From Pedobacter sp. N36a (GTDB taxonomy: Bacteria > Bacteroidota > Bacteroidia > Sphingobacteriales > Sphingobacteriaceae), in contig NZ_JACSZW010000017.1 in assembly GCF_014472395.1 (NCBI RefSeq), positions 1 to 38,966 of the forward strand: a stretch of 38,966 bases of DNA, in the 5' to 3' direction. Shown one piece after another: positions 1-8,105 of this stretch. The translations under genes were made by a program, and so were the position numbers. The first letter of the stretch is position 1; every line of letters begins with the position of its first letter. The notes beneath the pieces are model-generated. The model was not told the DNA's origin. It was given only the letters and a program-made list of their open reading frames with translations, and did no database searches.

Positions 1-394
1 ATTTTGATATAATTTGTGAAAATAATGTTATGTTTATCATCGAGAAAGGGGATTGTTTTTGTGCACCACAAAGGTAACTTTGTGTTAAAACTTCCTCTTT
101 CCCTTTTTTGCGTTTAGGACGCTATTGGTTTATATTATTAATTATTTCTTGTAGTTTTTCATTATAATATGGGTATTCGTCTCGCTCAACACCTAAAAAG
201 TCTTGAAGTACGGGGCTCACATTTTTTCTGTACCTGACTGATTTTTCTATTAAGATAATCACCGTTAATATTGTAGACTGACCGACCGGAAGATGACGGC
301 AGAGCGCAGGCCATGGTACGGGTGAAGGGTAGCAAAACACAGAGAGAAGCTAAAAGCTGGCTGAGTTATGATACCCTGAAGATGGTGTGGAGGC
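1..394. other. Intergenic stretch with possible gene remnant
   Basis: I see no convincing intact gene here. On the minus strand a frame ending at 122 finishes with a protein-like tail (VLQDFLGVERDEYPYYNEKL and a few more residues) that could be the C-terminus of a lost gene, but the upstream part of that frame looks non-coding and I do not recognise the family. A small perfect hairpin lies at 67-84 (CACAAAG, loop GTAA, CTTTGTG); it has no T-run, so I do not call it a terminator. The adjacent region is a mobile-element scar. Confidence 0.4.
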
Positions 395-884
395 TTATGC
401 TCCCTTTCGCTTAAAGCCGATCTCCGTTCTGGGCTGATCTTCTTTTTCAATGAATTTACTGAGGTAAGTAAACAGAAGTTCAATCTTCTGATCATGTTTC
501 ATCAGATGCTTTTCAACTTGTTCAACACGAATGAATACGTCTTTATGGGCCAGCAACATTTCACGTATACGGGTATAGATCCGGATGATTTGGATATTTA
601 CATGAATCGCCCTTTCACTGTTTAACACACAGGACAACATCGTTACTCCCTGTTCGGTAAAGCAAAAAGGCATATAACGTGTCCCTCCACGTCCTTCTTT
701 TGAGCTCTTCTTTGGTCATTTCAAACATAAAGTCTTCGGGAAAACGGGTAATATGACGTCTTACCGCCTGCTTTAACACCTTGGTATCCACTCCATACAG
801 TTCCGCTAGATCTCTATCCAGCATAACTTTCTGATCACGGACCATATAGATCTTGCTCATGACCACCTCATCGGGTATAGTCAC
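395..884 (-). pseudogene. ORF6N domain protein, frameshifted
   Basis: The N-terminal part, from a GTG at 884, carries the hallmark start of ORF6N (KilA-N/Bro-like) proteins: TIPDEVV, then RDQKVMLDRDLAELYGV and KQAVRRHITRFPEDFMFEMT. These are phage-like DNA-binding proteins common on mobile elements. The reading frame is lost after TKEEL. The second half (GGTRYMPFCFTEQGVTMLS, then NIQIIRIYTRIREML and a helical tail) continues in another frame from about 690. Relative to relatives I know, roughly ten residues between EEL and the KEGRGGTRY block are missing, so a short out-of-frame deletion is the likely lesion. AAAGAAG occurs on both sides of the join (about 713-707 and 699-693), which fits slippage between direct repeats. 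Probably non-functional. Confidence 0.75.
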
Positions 885-1545
885 ATTTTGATATTTGGGA
901 TTGATCTTTTTAAGCGCATAATTCAAGTGTAACAGACTATTTTTTAAGCTTTCTATATCATTCCTTCCAGTAAAAAGCCGCTCAGAACTACGTTGTAACT
1001 TTGGCCTGATGATCAACAGATACTCCTGTAAGTCCAGGATCTGACCAGGCTACAGGGACAGAATTCTTCCATTATTCTTACCCGTCTGGGGCACCTGGAA
1101 CTTACCTTCTCTTAGTTTTAAGTGTTCAGGACGTAAGGTTTCCAACTCCAGCCTGCTCAATCCCTGAAAGACCGGCAGACCAAGCATCACTTTATTTCGG
1201 TGAGTACGGACATCTTTGACCTCATACTTATCCTGCAACTCTTCCAGTTCTTCCCTTTCCAGCAGATGATAAGAAATGGTTCTTACCGTTCCCTTCAACC
1301 TGATTCCTGCTACAGGATTAAAGACTGCAAGGCCCTTGGATTTAAGGCCAGAAAAGTAATATTGAACAGACAACAGATTCCGGTTCACATGACCTACACT
1401 CCCAGCTTCCCTTTTCAAATGATCGGTATAATCCAGGATTTCAGTATAACTGACCTGACTTAGCGTAAGATTACTGATCTCTGAGGTACTCATGTCCAAT
1501 ACCTCCGCTGATTTTTCAATCAGTAGCTCCGTTCTGCTCCGAGTA
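885..1545 (-). pseudogene. Tyrosine recombinase/integrase remnant
   Basis: The frame encodes a core-binding region (LSQVSYTEILDYTDHLKR, then VNRNLLSVQYYFSGLKSKG and NPVAGIRLKGT) followed by the start of the catalytic domain (THRNKVMLGLPVFQGLSRLE). It matches the small Bacteroidota integrases that end in SLKNSLLHL...ALKKINPKYQN. An in-frame TAG at 1050-1052 replaces the expected Gln codon before PGQILDLQEYL. The 5' end has no start codon before an upstream stop, and the region with the catalytic His-x-x-Arg and Tyr is absent: after KINPKYQN at about 885 the frame passes directly into the ORF6N coding sequence. The gene is therefore truncated at both ends and has a nonsense codon. Confidence 0.75.
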
Positions 1546-1603
1546 AATTTAATAGATTAACCAACAACTGGAATTGACTATTTTTTTCTAAATTAGGAAT
1601 ACG

Positions 1604-2404
1604 ATGAACAAGCGAGCACTTCTACTTTTCGTTTTATTTTTATCAGCAACATGCTTACGGGCGCAACAACCGGAGACTGTAATAGCGAAGGCTTTTTATA
1701 AATTCTCGCATATACGGGATACAACTAACTTAAATAAAGTTTCGGAAGATAATATGGTATTGATGTTAGGCCCTACTTCCAGTGTATATAAAAGTTTTAA
1801 CCGGATGATTAGTGATTCTGTGATGCGGGCCAATATTGATAAAGTAAAAACAGGGACCCCGCCTCCAGGATTAGGAAAATATGGAAGTGGTACAGAGGTC
1901 TATCTTTATACAGCCTCCAAAAAAGCACAACAGACGGATGCAATGGTAGAGAATTATCTTTATGATATTCAATACCCTGAAATCAACTGGCAGATTACTG
2001 CTGATACCACCACAATTTCCGGAATAAAGTGCCAAAAGGCTACCGGCACATGGAAAGGAAGAACATACGAAGCCTGGTTCAGTCCTGAAATTCCTTTTCA
2101 CTCGGGGCCTTGGAAACTCAATGGACTTCCCGGACTGATCATAAGTGCTTCAGATACAAAAAAACAGGTAAGGTTTGATTTCGCTGGTTTTCAAAAATAC
2201 AATGGTGCCCCAATTGAGATCTCAGCAGCCAAGCAAATCGTGAAAACAACTGAGCCGGAATACAAAAAACTAAGGGAAGCCTTTCTTGAGAACCCTACTG
2301 CCTTTATGAAGACGGTTATGCCAGAAATTCAAAGTATTACTTTATCCACACCCTATGTAAGAAAACCCGCCATAAACAACCCTATAGAACTGGAAAAAAA
2401 ATAG
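1604..2404 (+). CDS. GLPGLI family protein (secreted)
   Basis: This 266-aa protein begins with a signal peptide (hydrophobic residues 4-17, cleavage near LRAQQ) and carries the family signature GLPGLI at residues 174-179, preceded by HSGPWKLN. Upstream elements typical of the family are also present: the TTTISGIKCQKATGTWKGR strand pair and AWFSPEIPF. Members are periplasmic or envelope proteins of unknown biochemical role found throughout Bacteroidota. They are very often encoded directly before a carboxypeptidase-regulatory-domain outer-membrane protein, as here (6 bp to the next start), so the two probably act together and are co-transcribed. The ATG follows an A-rich leader, and no strong Shine-Dalgarno is visible, which is usual for this phylum. 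Confidence 0.9.
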   Translation: MNKRALLLFVLFLSATCLRAQQPETVIAKAFYKFSHIRDTTNLNKVSEDNMVLMLGPTSSVYKSFNRMISDSVMRANIDKVKTGTPPPGLGKYGSGTEVYLYTASKKAQQTDAMVENYLYDIQYPEINWQITADTTTISGIKCQKATGTWKGRTYEAWFSPEIPFHSGPWKLNGLPGLIISASDTKKQVRFDFAGFQKYNGAPIEISAAKQIVKTTEPEYKKLREAFLENPTAFMKTVMPEIQSITLSTPYVRKPAINNPIELEKK

Positions 2405-2410
2405 AGGGAT

Positions 2411-5062
2411 ATGAGGAGTATCCCAATATTTTTTAGCCTTTTTTTTCTTAGTTTGGGATGTCTGGCACAGGCTATAACAGGTAAAGTAACTGATTCACTA
2501 AAGCAGCCGATAGCAAACGCCAACATAATACTTAAAAACAATGGTATTATTGTTAGTTATGTGATCAGCAATAGCAGAGGCGAATATGTGCTCCCGAAAA
2601 AAGAGCAGAAGAATTCCGCATTTATAGTTGAAGTAACTTGCATAGGGTTTAAAAAACAACAAACTCCATATTCGACGCTTAGGTCGATCTATAATTTTAT
2701 CCTTGCTCCTGATGTGCATCAACTGGAAACTGTTACTGTAAAAAACTCGAAGCCGTACCTGCGACAGAAAGGTGATACCCTGAGCTATCTGGTTTCAGAT
2801 TTCAGTAATCTTAATGATCGGGTAATTGGCGATGTGATTAAAAGAATGCCGGGAATTGAAGTTGCTACAGATGGTAAAATATCCTACAACGGAAAGGCAA
2901 TTTCTAACTTTTACATTGATGGTGATGACCTATTGGACGACCGGTATAATATTGCTACACGATCCATTCCGCAAAATGCAGTTGACAAAGTTCAGATTTA
3001 TGAAAACCATCAACCGGTAAAATTGTTGCGGGATAAGACGCCAACTGGTGAGGTAGCTTTGAACCTCTCCATCAAAGAGGAAGCCCGGTTTCTGATGGGG
3101 CAGGAAAGTATTGGAGCCGGAACGCCTGAAAAGTATTTTGCAGACTTAAACGCGATGCTGTTTAAACGAAAGTACAAAGCCATAAATTCGCTTAAAGCAA
3201 ATAATATAGGTATTGATCTGGAAGAAGATATTATTTCGCACAACCTTGTCGATTATCTCAACAGGACGGATAACACGAAACCAGGTTCCCTTATTTCACT
3301 GGGACTTGCAAGTAGCCCCGATCTGCCCCGCAGCAGGTATTTACTTAATCAATCCGGTTTGCTAAACTTAAACAATCTTGTTAATTTAAAGAATGAAGTA
3401 CAGCTAAAGCTCAACGGTTTCTACATGTTGGATCAGCGGAGACAGGTTTATAAAAGGGAAACGGCCATAGTCTTACCCACCGGTACTATTAGCTATACTG
3501 AAGAACAACAAAGCCGGGTCAGTCCCAATGTTTTCCAGGGGCAAATGACACTGGATATCAATAGAGCTAAATATTTCTTGAAAAATGTGTTGCTGCTTCG
3601 CTCCTCCAGCAGTAATGCTTTTGCCACATCCCTGCAAAATGACGCAAGTTTTGATCAGCATCAAAATAGTAGCGAGTTTGATCTCTCCAATGAATTGCGG
3701 TTGATGAAAAAAACAAAATCCGGAAACGTTTTGGAATTTTATAGCTACCTGAACCGCTATAATAATCCTGAAACAAGAATAATCAGTCCCGGTATTCTTC
3801 CAGATTTATTTAACCAGAATATCGGCTACAACCTGTTATTGCAGGATGCGAGCATTCCGAACTGGACCGCGAATCAATTTGTTACTTTCCGGCTTCAAAA
3901 AGGAATTTTCCATCAGGAATATAAAACAGGAATTTTCCTTCAATCGCAAAAATTGAATTCTTCGCTTGATGTTGTTGATGGGGCTACTTTCCACGCCGCC
4001 CTACCCGACAGTTCAATGAATAGATTAAGCTGGCAAAGATTACGGCTTTTGGCAGAGGCTACCTTTAGTATAAACACCGAAAAAATAAGAGTAAGTCTCA
4101 CAGTACCCTTAAACTTCCGCAATGTCAAATATAGGGATGATACCTATCTGGTTAATTCGAAATCGGAGCAACTTTATGTTAATCCGGATTTCTTTCTGAA
4201 ATATAAGCTTGGAAGGGGGAACAATATCCAAATGGGCTACAATTACAAAAATGATATCGGGACGGTGGAGGATGCTTTCAGGGGTTATATCCTGAGTAGT
4301 TTTAACTTTCTCAAAGCAAACAATGCGCCCATCAATCAGCGGAGGGTCCATACAGGGAATCTCAGTTACAACTATCGCAAAACCTTATCTCTTTTCTTTG
4401 CTTCCTTGGGGATTTTATATAATCGCACAGAAAACAGCAATATCAATTCCAGTTTTGTTACACCAACAGTTCAAAGGCTTGTGGTCCTCCCATTTGAAAA
4501 CAATAGTATCTCTTGGACATTTAACGGTAGATTAAGTAAGTATGTATTTCCTATGCATACTACTGTAGCCGCAGGATTATCCTGGCAAATTGCTCAAAAC
4601 AACCTGATTCAGAATGGAACGCTATTACCTGTTAATAGCAATGCCCCAAATCTTCGCCTTCATATTGAATCTAAAGTTTCACAACAATTTAATCTCAGCT
4701 ATGAAGGAAATTTCACCAAATATATAAGTAAGATAAAGGGCGCAGAAAATTCGTTAAAAACGAACCAGATCAACAATAAAATTACCTTTAGCTACTTGCC
4801 AACAGCCTTATTGAGTTTTAATCTCACTGATGATCTCCGTTACTATGTACAAGATGGAATGAAATCAAATACGTATAATTTTATGGATGTTACCACAAAA
4901 TATCGTTTCACAAAGCTAGGATTTGATCTGGAATTACAGGCTGTTAATTTATGGCATGTCAAAAGTTACCGAACAGTTTCCCTCGCCGATCTAACAAGTC
5001 AAACAACTAGCTATTTGTTGCCAGGGCGCACAATCTTGTTAAAAGTTAATTTCAATTTATAA
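2411..5062 (+). CDS. Carboxypeptidase-regulatory-like / outer-membrane beta-barrel protein
   Basis: 883 aa. A signal peptide (residues 1-20, ending CLAQA) is followed by a carboxypeptidase D regulatory-like beta-sandwich (ITGKVTDSLKQPIANANIIL, about residues 22-105) and a TonB-receptor-like plug region (about 120-230) with DVIKRMPGIEV, ISNFYIDGDDLL and AVDKVQIYENHQPV. The remaining roughly 640 residues have the alternating pattern of an outer-membrane beta-barrel and end in a short strand (TILLKVNFNL). The layout resembles SusC/TonB-dependent receptors, but I see no clear TonB box and the length is shorter than typical SusC. It is transcribed with the GLPGLI gene, the common partner arrangement. 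The substrate is unknown. Confidence 0.85.
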   Translation: MRSIPIFFSLFFLSLGCLAQAITGKVTDSLKQPIANANIILKNNGIIVSYVISNSRGEYVLPKKEQKNSAFIVEVTCIGFKKQQTPYSTLRSIYNFILAPDVHQLETVTVKNSKPYLRQKGDTLSYLVSDFSNLNDRVIGDVIKRMPGIEVATDGKISYNGKAISNFYIDGDDLLDDRYNIATRSIPQNAVDKVQIYENHQPVKLLRDKTPTGEVALNLSIKEEARFLMGQESIGAGTPEKYFADLNAMLFKRKYKAINSLKANNIGIDLEEDIISHNLVDYLNRTDNTKPGSLISLGLASSPDLPRSRYLLNQSGLLNLNNLVNLKNEVQLKLNGFYMLDQRRQVYKRETAIVLPTGTISYTEEQQSRVSPNVFQGQMTLDINRAKYFLKNVLLLRSSSSNAFATSLQNDASFDQHQNSSEFDLSNELRLMKKTKSGNVLEFYSYLNRYNNPETRIISPGILPDLFNQNIGYNLLLQDASIPNWTANQFVTFRLQKGIFHQEYKTGIFLQSQKLNSSLDVVDGATFHAALPDSSMNRLSWQRLRLLAEATFSINTEKIRVSLTVPLNFRNVKYRDDTYLVNSKSEQLYVNPDFFLKYKLGRGNNIQMGYNYKNDIGTVEDAFRGYILSSFNFLKANNAPINQRRVHTGNLSYNYRKTLSLFFASLGILYNRTENSNINSSFVTPTVQRLVVLPFENNSISWTFNGRLSKYVFPMHTTVAAGLSWQIAQNNLIQNGTLLPVNSNAPNLRLHIESKVSQQFNLSYEGNFTKYISKIKGAENSLKTNQINNKITFSYLPTALLSFNLTDDLRYYVQDGMKSNTYNFMDVTTKYRFTKLGFDLELQAVNLWHVKSYRTVSLADLTSQTTSYLLPGRTILLKVNFNL

Positions 5063-5371
5063 CTGGTAAATTCAGCAGGTGAAAGCTTAATTTTTAAGTT
5101 TGGATCGACATGAAATTTACTACTCGCATAGCAAGTAATTCAGGGCCAGGTAAGGCGGGCAGTATCTGACAACGGTGATCGATTTGGGTGCTCCTAAAAA
5201 ATAGCGCTATTCGGTGAGTAGTTTTAGTCTGCTTTTCTATTTGAAAAAGTCATTTACTAAACAATAAAATAAGCGGATGAGGTATACCTGGAACAAAAAA
5301 TTGATATTGCCTAAAATTAGGATTCCCTTCCATCCCATTTAATAAGCATTACAATTTAGAATGACCTCGCT
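5063..5371. other. Intergenic region without recognisable gene
   Basis: No coding sequence could be supported on either strand; the longest plausible start (ATG at 5110) gives only about 19 codons. The stretch separates the outer-membrane pair from the stress island. A 12-base string ATTCGGTGAGTA at 5209-5220 also occurs in the hairpin beside the right-hand IS (38568-38579), but a match of this length is expected by chance in a window this size. Confidence 0.5.
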
Positions 5372-5944
5372 TTATATCGTAAAAAGTAAAACATCCTGAT
5401 GCTGTTTCATAATCTTCACTGGAAGGTTTAATTCCGTTTGGATTTTAACAAGCAATGCTTCCTGTGCGCAGGGCTCTCCATGAACCAGCAATATTTGTTT
5501 TGGAGGCTTTTCAAATTTCCTGATCCAGTTCATCAGCTCCCTCTGGTCCGCATGAGCGGATAAGCCCTGAATTTCTATGACCCCAGCTTCAACTCCGTAA
5601 TACTTACCATGAATTTTCACTTCATGTGTTTTGTTAAGCAAGGCACGGCCTCTGGTACCCTCTGCCTGAAACCCAATAATCAGCACTGTATTTCGGCTAT
5701 CCCCTAAATAATGTTTTAAATATTCCAGCACTCTTCCACCTGTCAGCATCCCACTGGCCGCAATGATAATTTTACTCCGCTTATCTTTAATGTAACCCAT
5801 CGTGTTAATGTAATCCTGGTTAATCGTAATCTGGTTGTTCATTTCCAGGAACTCCTCCTTGCTGATGCTCAGGAAATCATCCGCATAATGCAAGGAAATA
5901 CGGGTCGCAGCAGCAGCCAGGGATTGTAAAATGACTTCATTCAT
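5372..5944 (-). pseudogene. Beta-CASP/RMMBL half of an MBL-fold RNA hydrolase, N-terminus lost
   Basis: 190 aa corresponding to the C-terminal part of the roughly 460-aa CPSF-like metallo-beta-lactamase RNA hydrolases. Visible landmarks are SLAAAATRISLHY (start of the beta-CASP insert region), SGMLTGGRVLEYLKHYL, GFQAEGTRGRALL, SAHADQRELMNWI (motif B His) and VHGEPCAQEAL (motif C His). The whole N-terminal metallo-beta-lactamase domain with the zinc-binding HxHxDH is absent. Upstream, the frame meets a TAG at about 5976, so no hidden extension exists. Without the zinc ligands it should be catalytically dead. Intact relatives often sit in Usp/Hsp20 stress clusters, which fits the neighbours. 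The break falls at what is normally the (D)SPLA turn. Confidence 0.8.
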
Positions 5945-6122
5945 AACACCGTTGATTAGACAATCATAAAGATGAACCTACTTCTTTACAAAAACAATGA
6001 TTTTCAACACCTTAGCTCGTGATAAAAAACACGAAATTGTATGCGTAGCCTCATGGTTATTTTACTGCATAATGAAGATATTTACGAATAGCTAGTTTAA
6101 ATGCATTATAAAATCATAACAT

Positions 6123-7076
6123 ATGGCGACTATAGTCACGATAACTTTTAACCCGGCTATTGATAAAAGTACGACCGTACCTCTACTCATTCCTGAGAAA
6201 AAATTAAACTGCAGTGCCCCTATCTATCAGCCTGGTGGGGGTGGAATTAATGTAGCAAGAGCGATCAAACGGCTTGGAGGAAATGCCACAGCAATTTACT
6301 TATCCGGGGGTTACACCGGAAAGACATTTACTGAATTACTGCTAAAAGAAGAAATTGATATTATTTCTATTAAAACGGCCGGCCTAACAAGAGAAAATCT
6401 AGTCGTAAAAGAGATCGCCAGCAATCAGCAGTTTCGCTTTGGAATGCCTGGTGATCCGGTCGCAGACAAGGAGTGGAAAAATTGCATTCAGGCCTTAGCC
6501 AACATTCCCGATGTTAAATATATGGTGGTAAGTGGCAGTCTTCCTATAGGAATACCATCTGATGTTTTTGAAAGTCTGTACAAAACTGCTCAATTGAAAA
6601 GAGCAAGACTGATCGTTGACACTTCTGGTGCAGCATTAAAATATGCTGTAAAAAATGGAACTTTTCTGATTAAACCAAATCTGAAAGAACTAGCAATGCT
6701 CGTTGGTGCAGCGCAGCTCAGCATTGATCAAGTCGAACAAGCCTCAAAAGAAATCATCAGCCAATATCAGTGCGAAGCTGTGGTCACTTCCCTTGGACCT
6801 GAAGGAGCTATACTGACCACGGTTGAGGGGGCTTATATGATCACTGCTCCTAAAGTAGCCGTCCAAAGTACTGTTGGTGCCGGGGATAGTATGCTGGCGG
6901 GTATTACCCTCAGCCTTTCGAACAACAACAGCTTGATTGAATCTGTAAAATATGGTGTAGCCTGTGGAACTGCAGCGACAATGAACCAAGGAACTGAACT
7001 CTGTCATATAAACGATGTAAGAGATATATACGCTCAAATTGTAAAGAACCAACAACTTAAATCTATCATCAAATGA
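6123..7076 (+). CDS. pfkB: 6-phosphofructokinase II (PfkB family)
   Basis: 317 aa, close in length and layout to E. coli PfkB, which phosphorylates fructose 6-phosphate with ATP in cytoplasmic glycolysis. Visible motifs: TFNPAIDKSTTV at the N-terminus, the substrate-binding loop QPGGGGINVARAIKRLGG (residues 36-53), SGSLPIGIP, KPNLKEL (184-190) and the signature GAGDS with catalytic Asp255. The tail GTAATMNQGTELC also matches PfkB. A 1-phosphofructokinase role (FruK) is the main alternative, but the GGGGINVAR form and absence of PTS genes favour Pfk-2. The stop codon overlaps the next ATG by 4 bp, so translation with the lactate dehydrogenase is probably coupled. Confidence 0.9.
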   Translation: MATIVTITFNPAIDKSTTVPLLIPEKKLNCSAPIYQPGGGGINVARAIKRLGGNATAIYLSGGYTGKTFTELLLKEEIDIISIKTAGLTRENLVVKEIASNQQFRFGMPGDPVADKEWKNCIQALANIPDVKYMVVSGSLPIGIPSDVFESLYKTAQLKRARLIVDTSGAALKYAVKNGTFLIKPNLKELAMLVGAAQLSIDQVEQASKEIISQYQCEAVVTSLGPEGAILTTVEGAYMITAPKVAVQSTVGAGDSMLAGITLSLSNNNSLIESVKYGVACGTAATMNQGTELCHINDVRDIYAQIVKNQQLKSIIK

Positions 7077-8038
7077 AAGCAATATGTTATAGCACAAAAG
7101 CAGTGGAGAAAGATCTGCTGATCAAAGCAAATGATAAAAAGCATGACATCACCTTAATTTCCGACGCATTAAAGGCGGAAACAGCCTGTTTTGCAAAAGG
7201 AAATCAAGCCGTGATTGTTTTCACAAATGATGAGGTCACCGCCCCCATTATCCACAAACTATCAGCCCTTGGTATTCAATACATTCTTACCCGATCAGTG
7301 GGTACCGACCACATTGATATCCAAGCAGCAAAGAAACTTGGAATTCAAGTGGCCAATATACCGGCCTATTCACCACAGGCAATTGCTGAGCACACGCTAG
7401 CACTCGCCCTAGCGCTAAGCCGCCATTTAATTCAGGCAAATCAGCAATGCCGGGAGTTTAACTTTTGTCTGGATCACCTAACAGGTTTCAACTTCTTCGG
7501 AAAAACCGTAGGACTCATAGGCCTTGGACATATTGGTACTGCTACTGCTGCTATATTCAATGGATTAGGTTGTAAAGTGCTGGGTTATGATATCAAGCCA
7601 CAAAAAATAAAGCATGTTGAAATAGTAGCTCTTGATACCTTATTACGGGAGTCGGACGTCATTTCGCTGCATACTCCACTTACCCCAGCTACCACACACA
7701 TGATTAACGAGGACACCTTACAATTAATGAAAGATGGGGTGATGATCATCAATACCGCCCGTGGTGATCTCATTAAAACAACAGCTGCTTTGGCTGCTTT
7801 AAAAAGCAAAAAAATTGGCTACTTAGGTTTGGATGTTTATGAGTATGAGAAAGGCTTGTTTTTTGAAGATCATGAAGTCGACGAGGTCAGAGATACATTA
7901 TTCTCCGAATTAATGAGTTACCCAAATGTATTGATAAGTCCACACCAGGCATTTTTGACAAAAGAAGCGCTAGAAGAAATAGCCAGCCATACCATAAATA
8001 TTATGGACCGCTGGAGCGAGCCTACCGCAGCGCGTTAA
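7073..8038 (+). CDS. ldhA: D-lactate dehydrogenase (NAD-dependent 2-hydroxyacid dehydrogenase)
   Basis: 321 aa. Resembles E. coli LdhA along its length: MKAICYSTKA start, AYSPQAIAEHTLALALALSR, NAD-binding GLGHIG (150-155) followed by an Asp-containing turn (GYDIKP), catalytic Arg230 (NTARGDL), Glu257 (DVYEYEKGLFFED) and His291 (SPHQAFLTKEAL). The FFED stretch is characteristic of fermentative LdhA rather than of formate or glycerate dehydrogenases. It reduces pyruvate to D-lactate and regenerates NAD+ under oxygen limitation. It is the second gene of an operon with pfkB, making a compact glycolysis-to-lactate module. Convergent with pps; the 67-bp gap has only a weak hairpin (8069-8088). Confidence 0.9.
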   Translation: MKAICYSTKAVEKDLLIKANDKKHDITLISDALKAETACFAKGNQAVIVFTNDEVTAPIIHKLSALGIQYILTRSVGTDHIDIQAAKKLGIQVANIPAYSPQAIAEHTLALALALSRHLIQANQQCREFNFCLDHLTGFNFFGKTVGLIGLGHIGTATAAIFNGLGCKVLGYDIKPQKIKHVEIVALDTLLRESDVISLHTPLTPATTHMINEDTLQLMKDGVMIINTARGDLIKTTAALAALKSKKIGYLGLDVYEYEKGLFFEDHEVDEVRDTLFSELMSYPNVLISPHQAFLTKEALEEIASHTINIMDRWSEPTAAR

Positions 8039-8105
8039 ACCAATTTTCTTTTTCGCAGGGTGAGATCAATCAACGAGCTGGTGTTGATAAATTGGAATAA
8101 AATGA

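Noticed and set aside
122..340. Minus-strand 72-codon frame as an intact gene
   Set aside because: Only the last 35 or so residues look protein-like; at best it is the end of a lost gene.
5209..5220. 12-base match ATTCGGTGAGTA shared with the hairpin at 38568-38579 as a sign of a second IS end
   Set aside because: Flanking bases differ, no second arm is present, and a 12-base match is expected by chance in about 39 kb; a similar string at 1194-1206 lies within the integrase coding sequence.
8069..8088. Terminator between the convergent ldhA and pps genes
   Set aside because: Arms of only six pairs (ATCAAC/GTTGAT) and no T-run on either strand.
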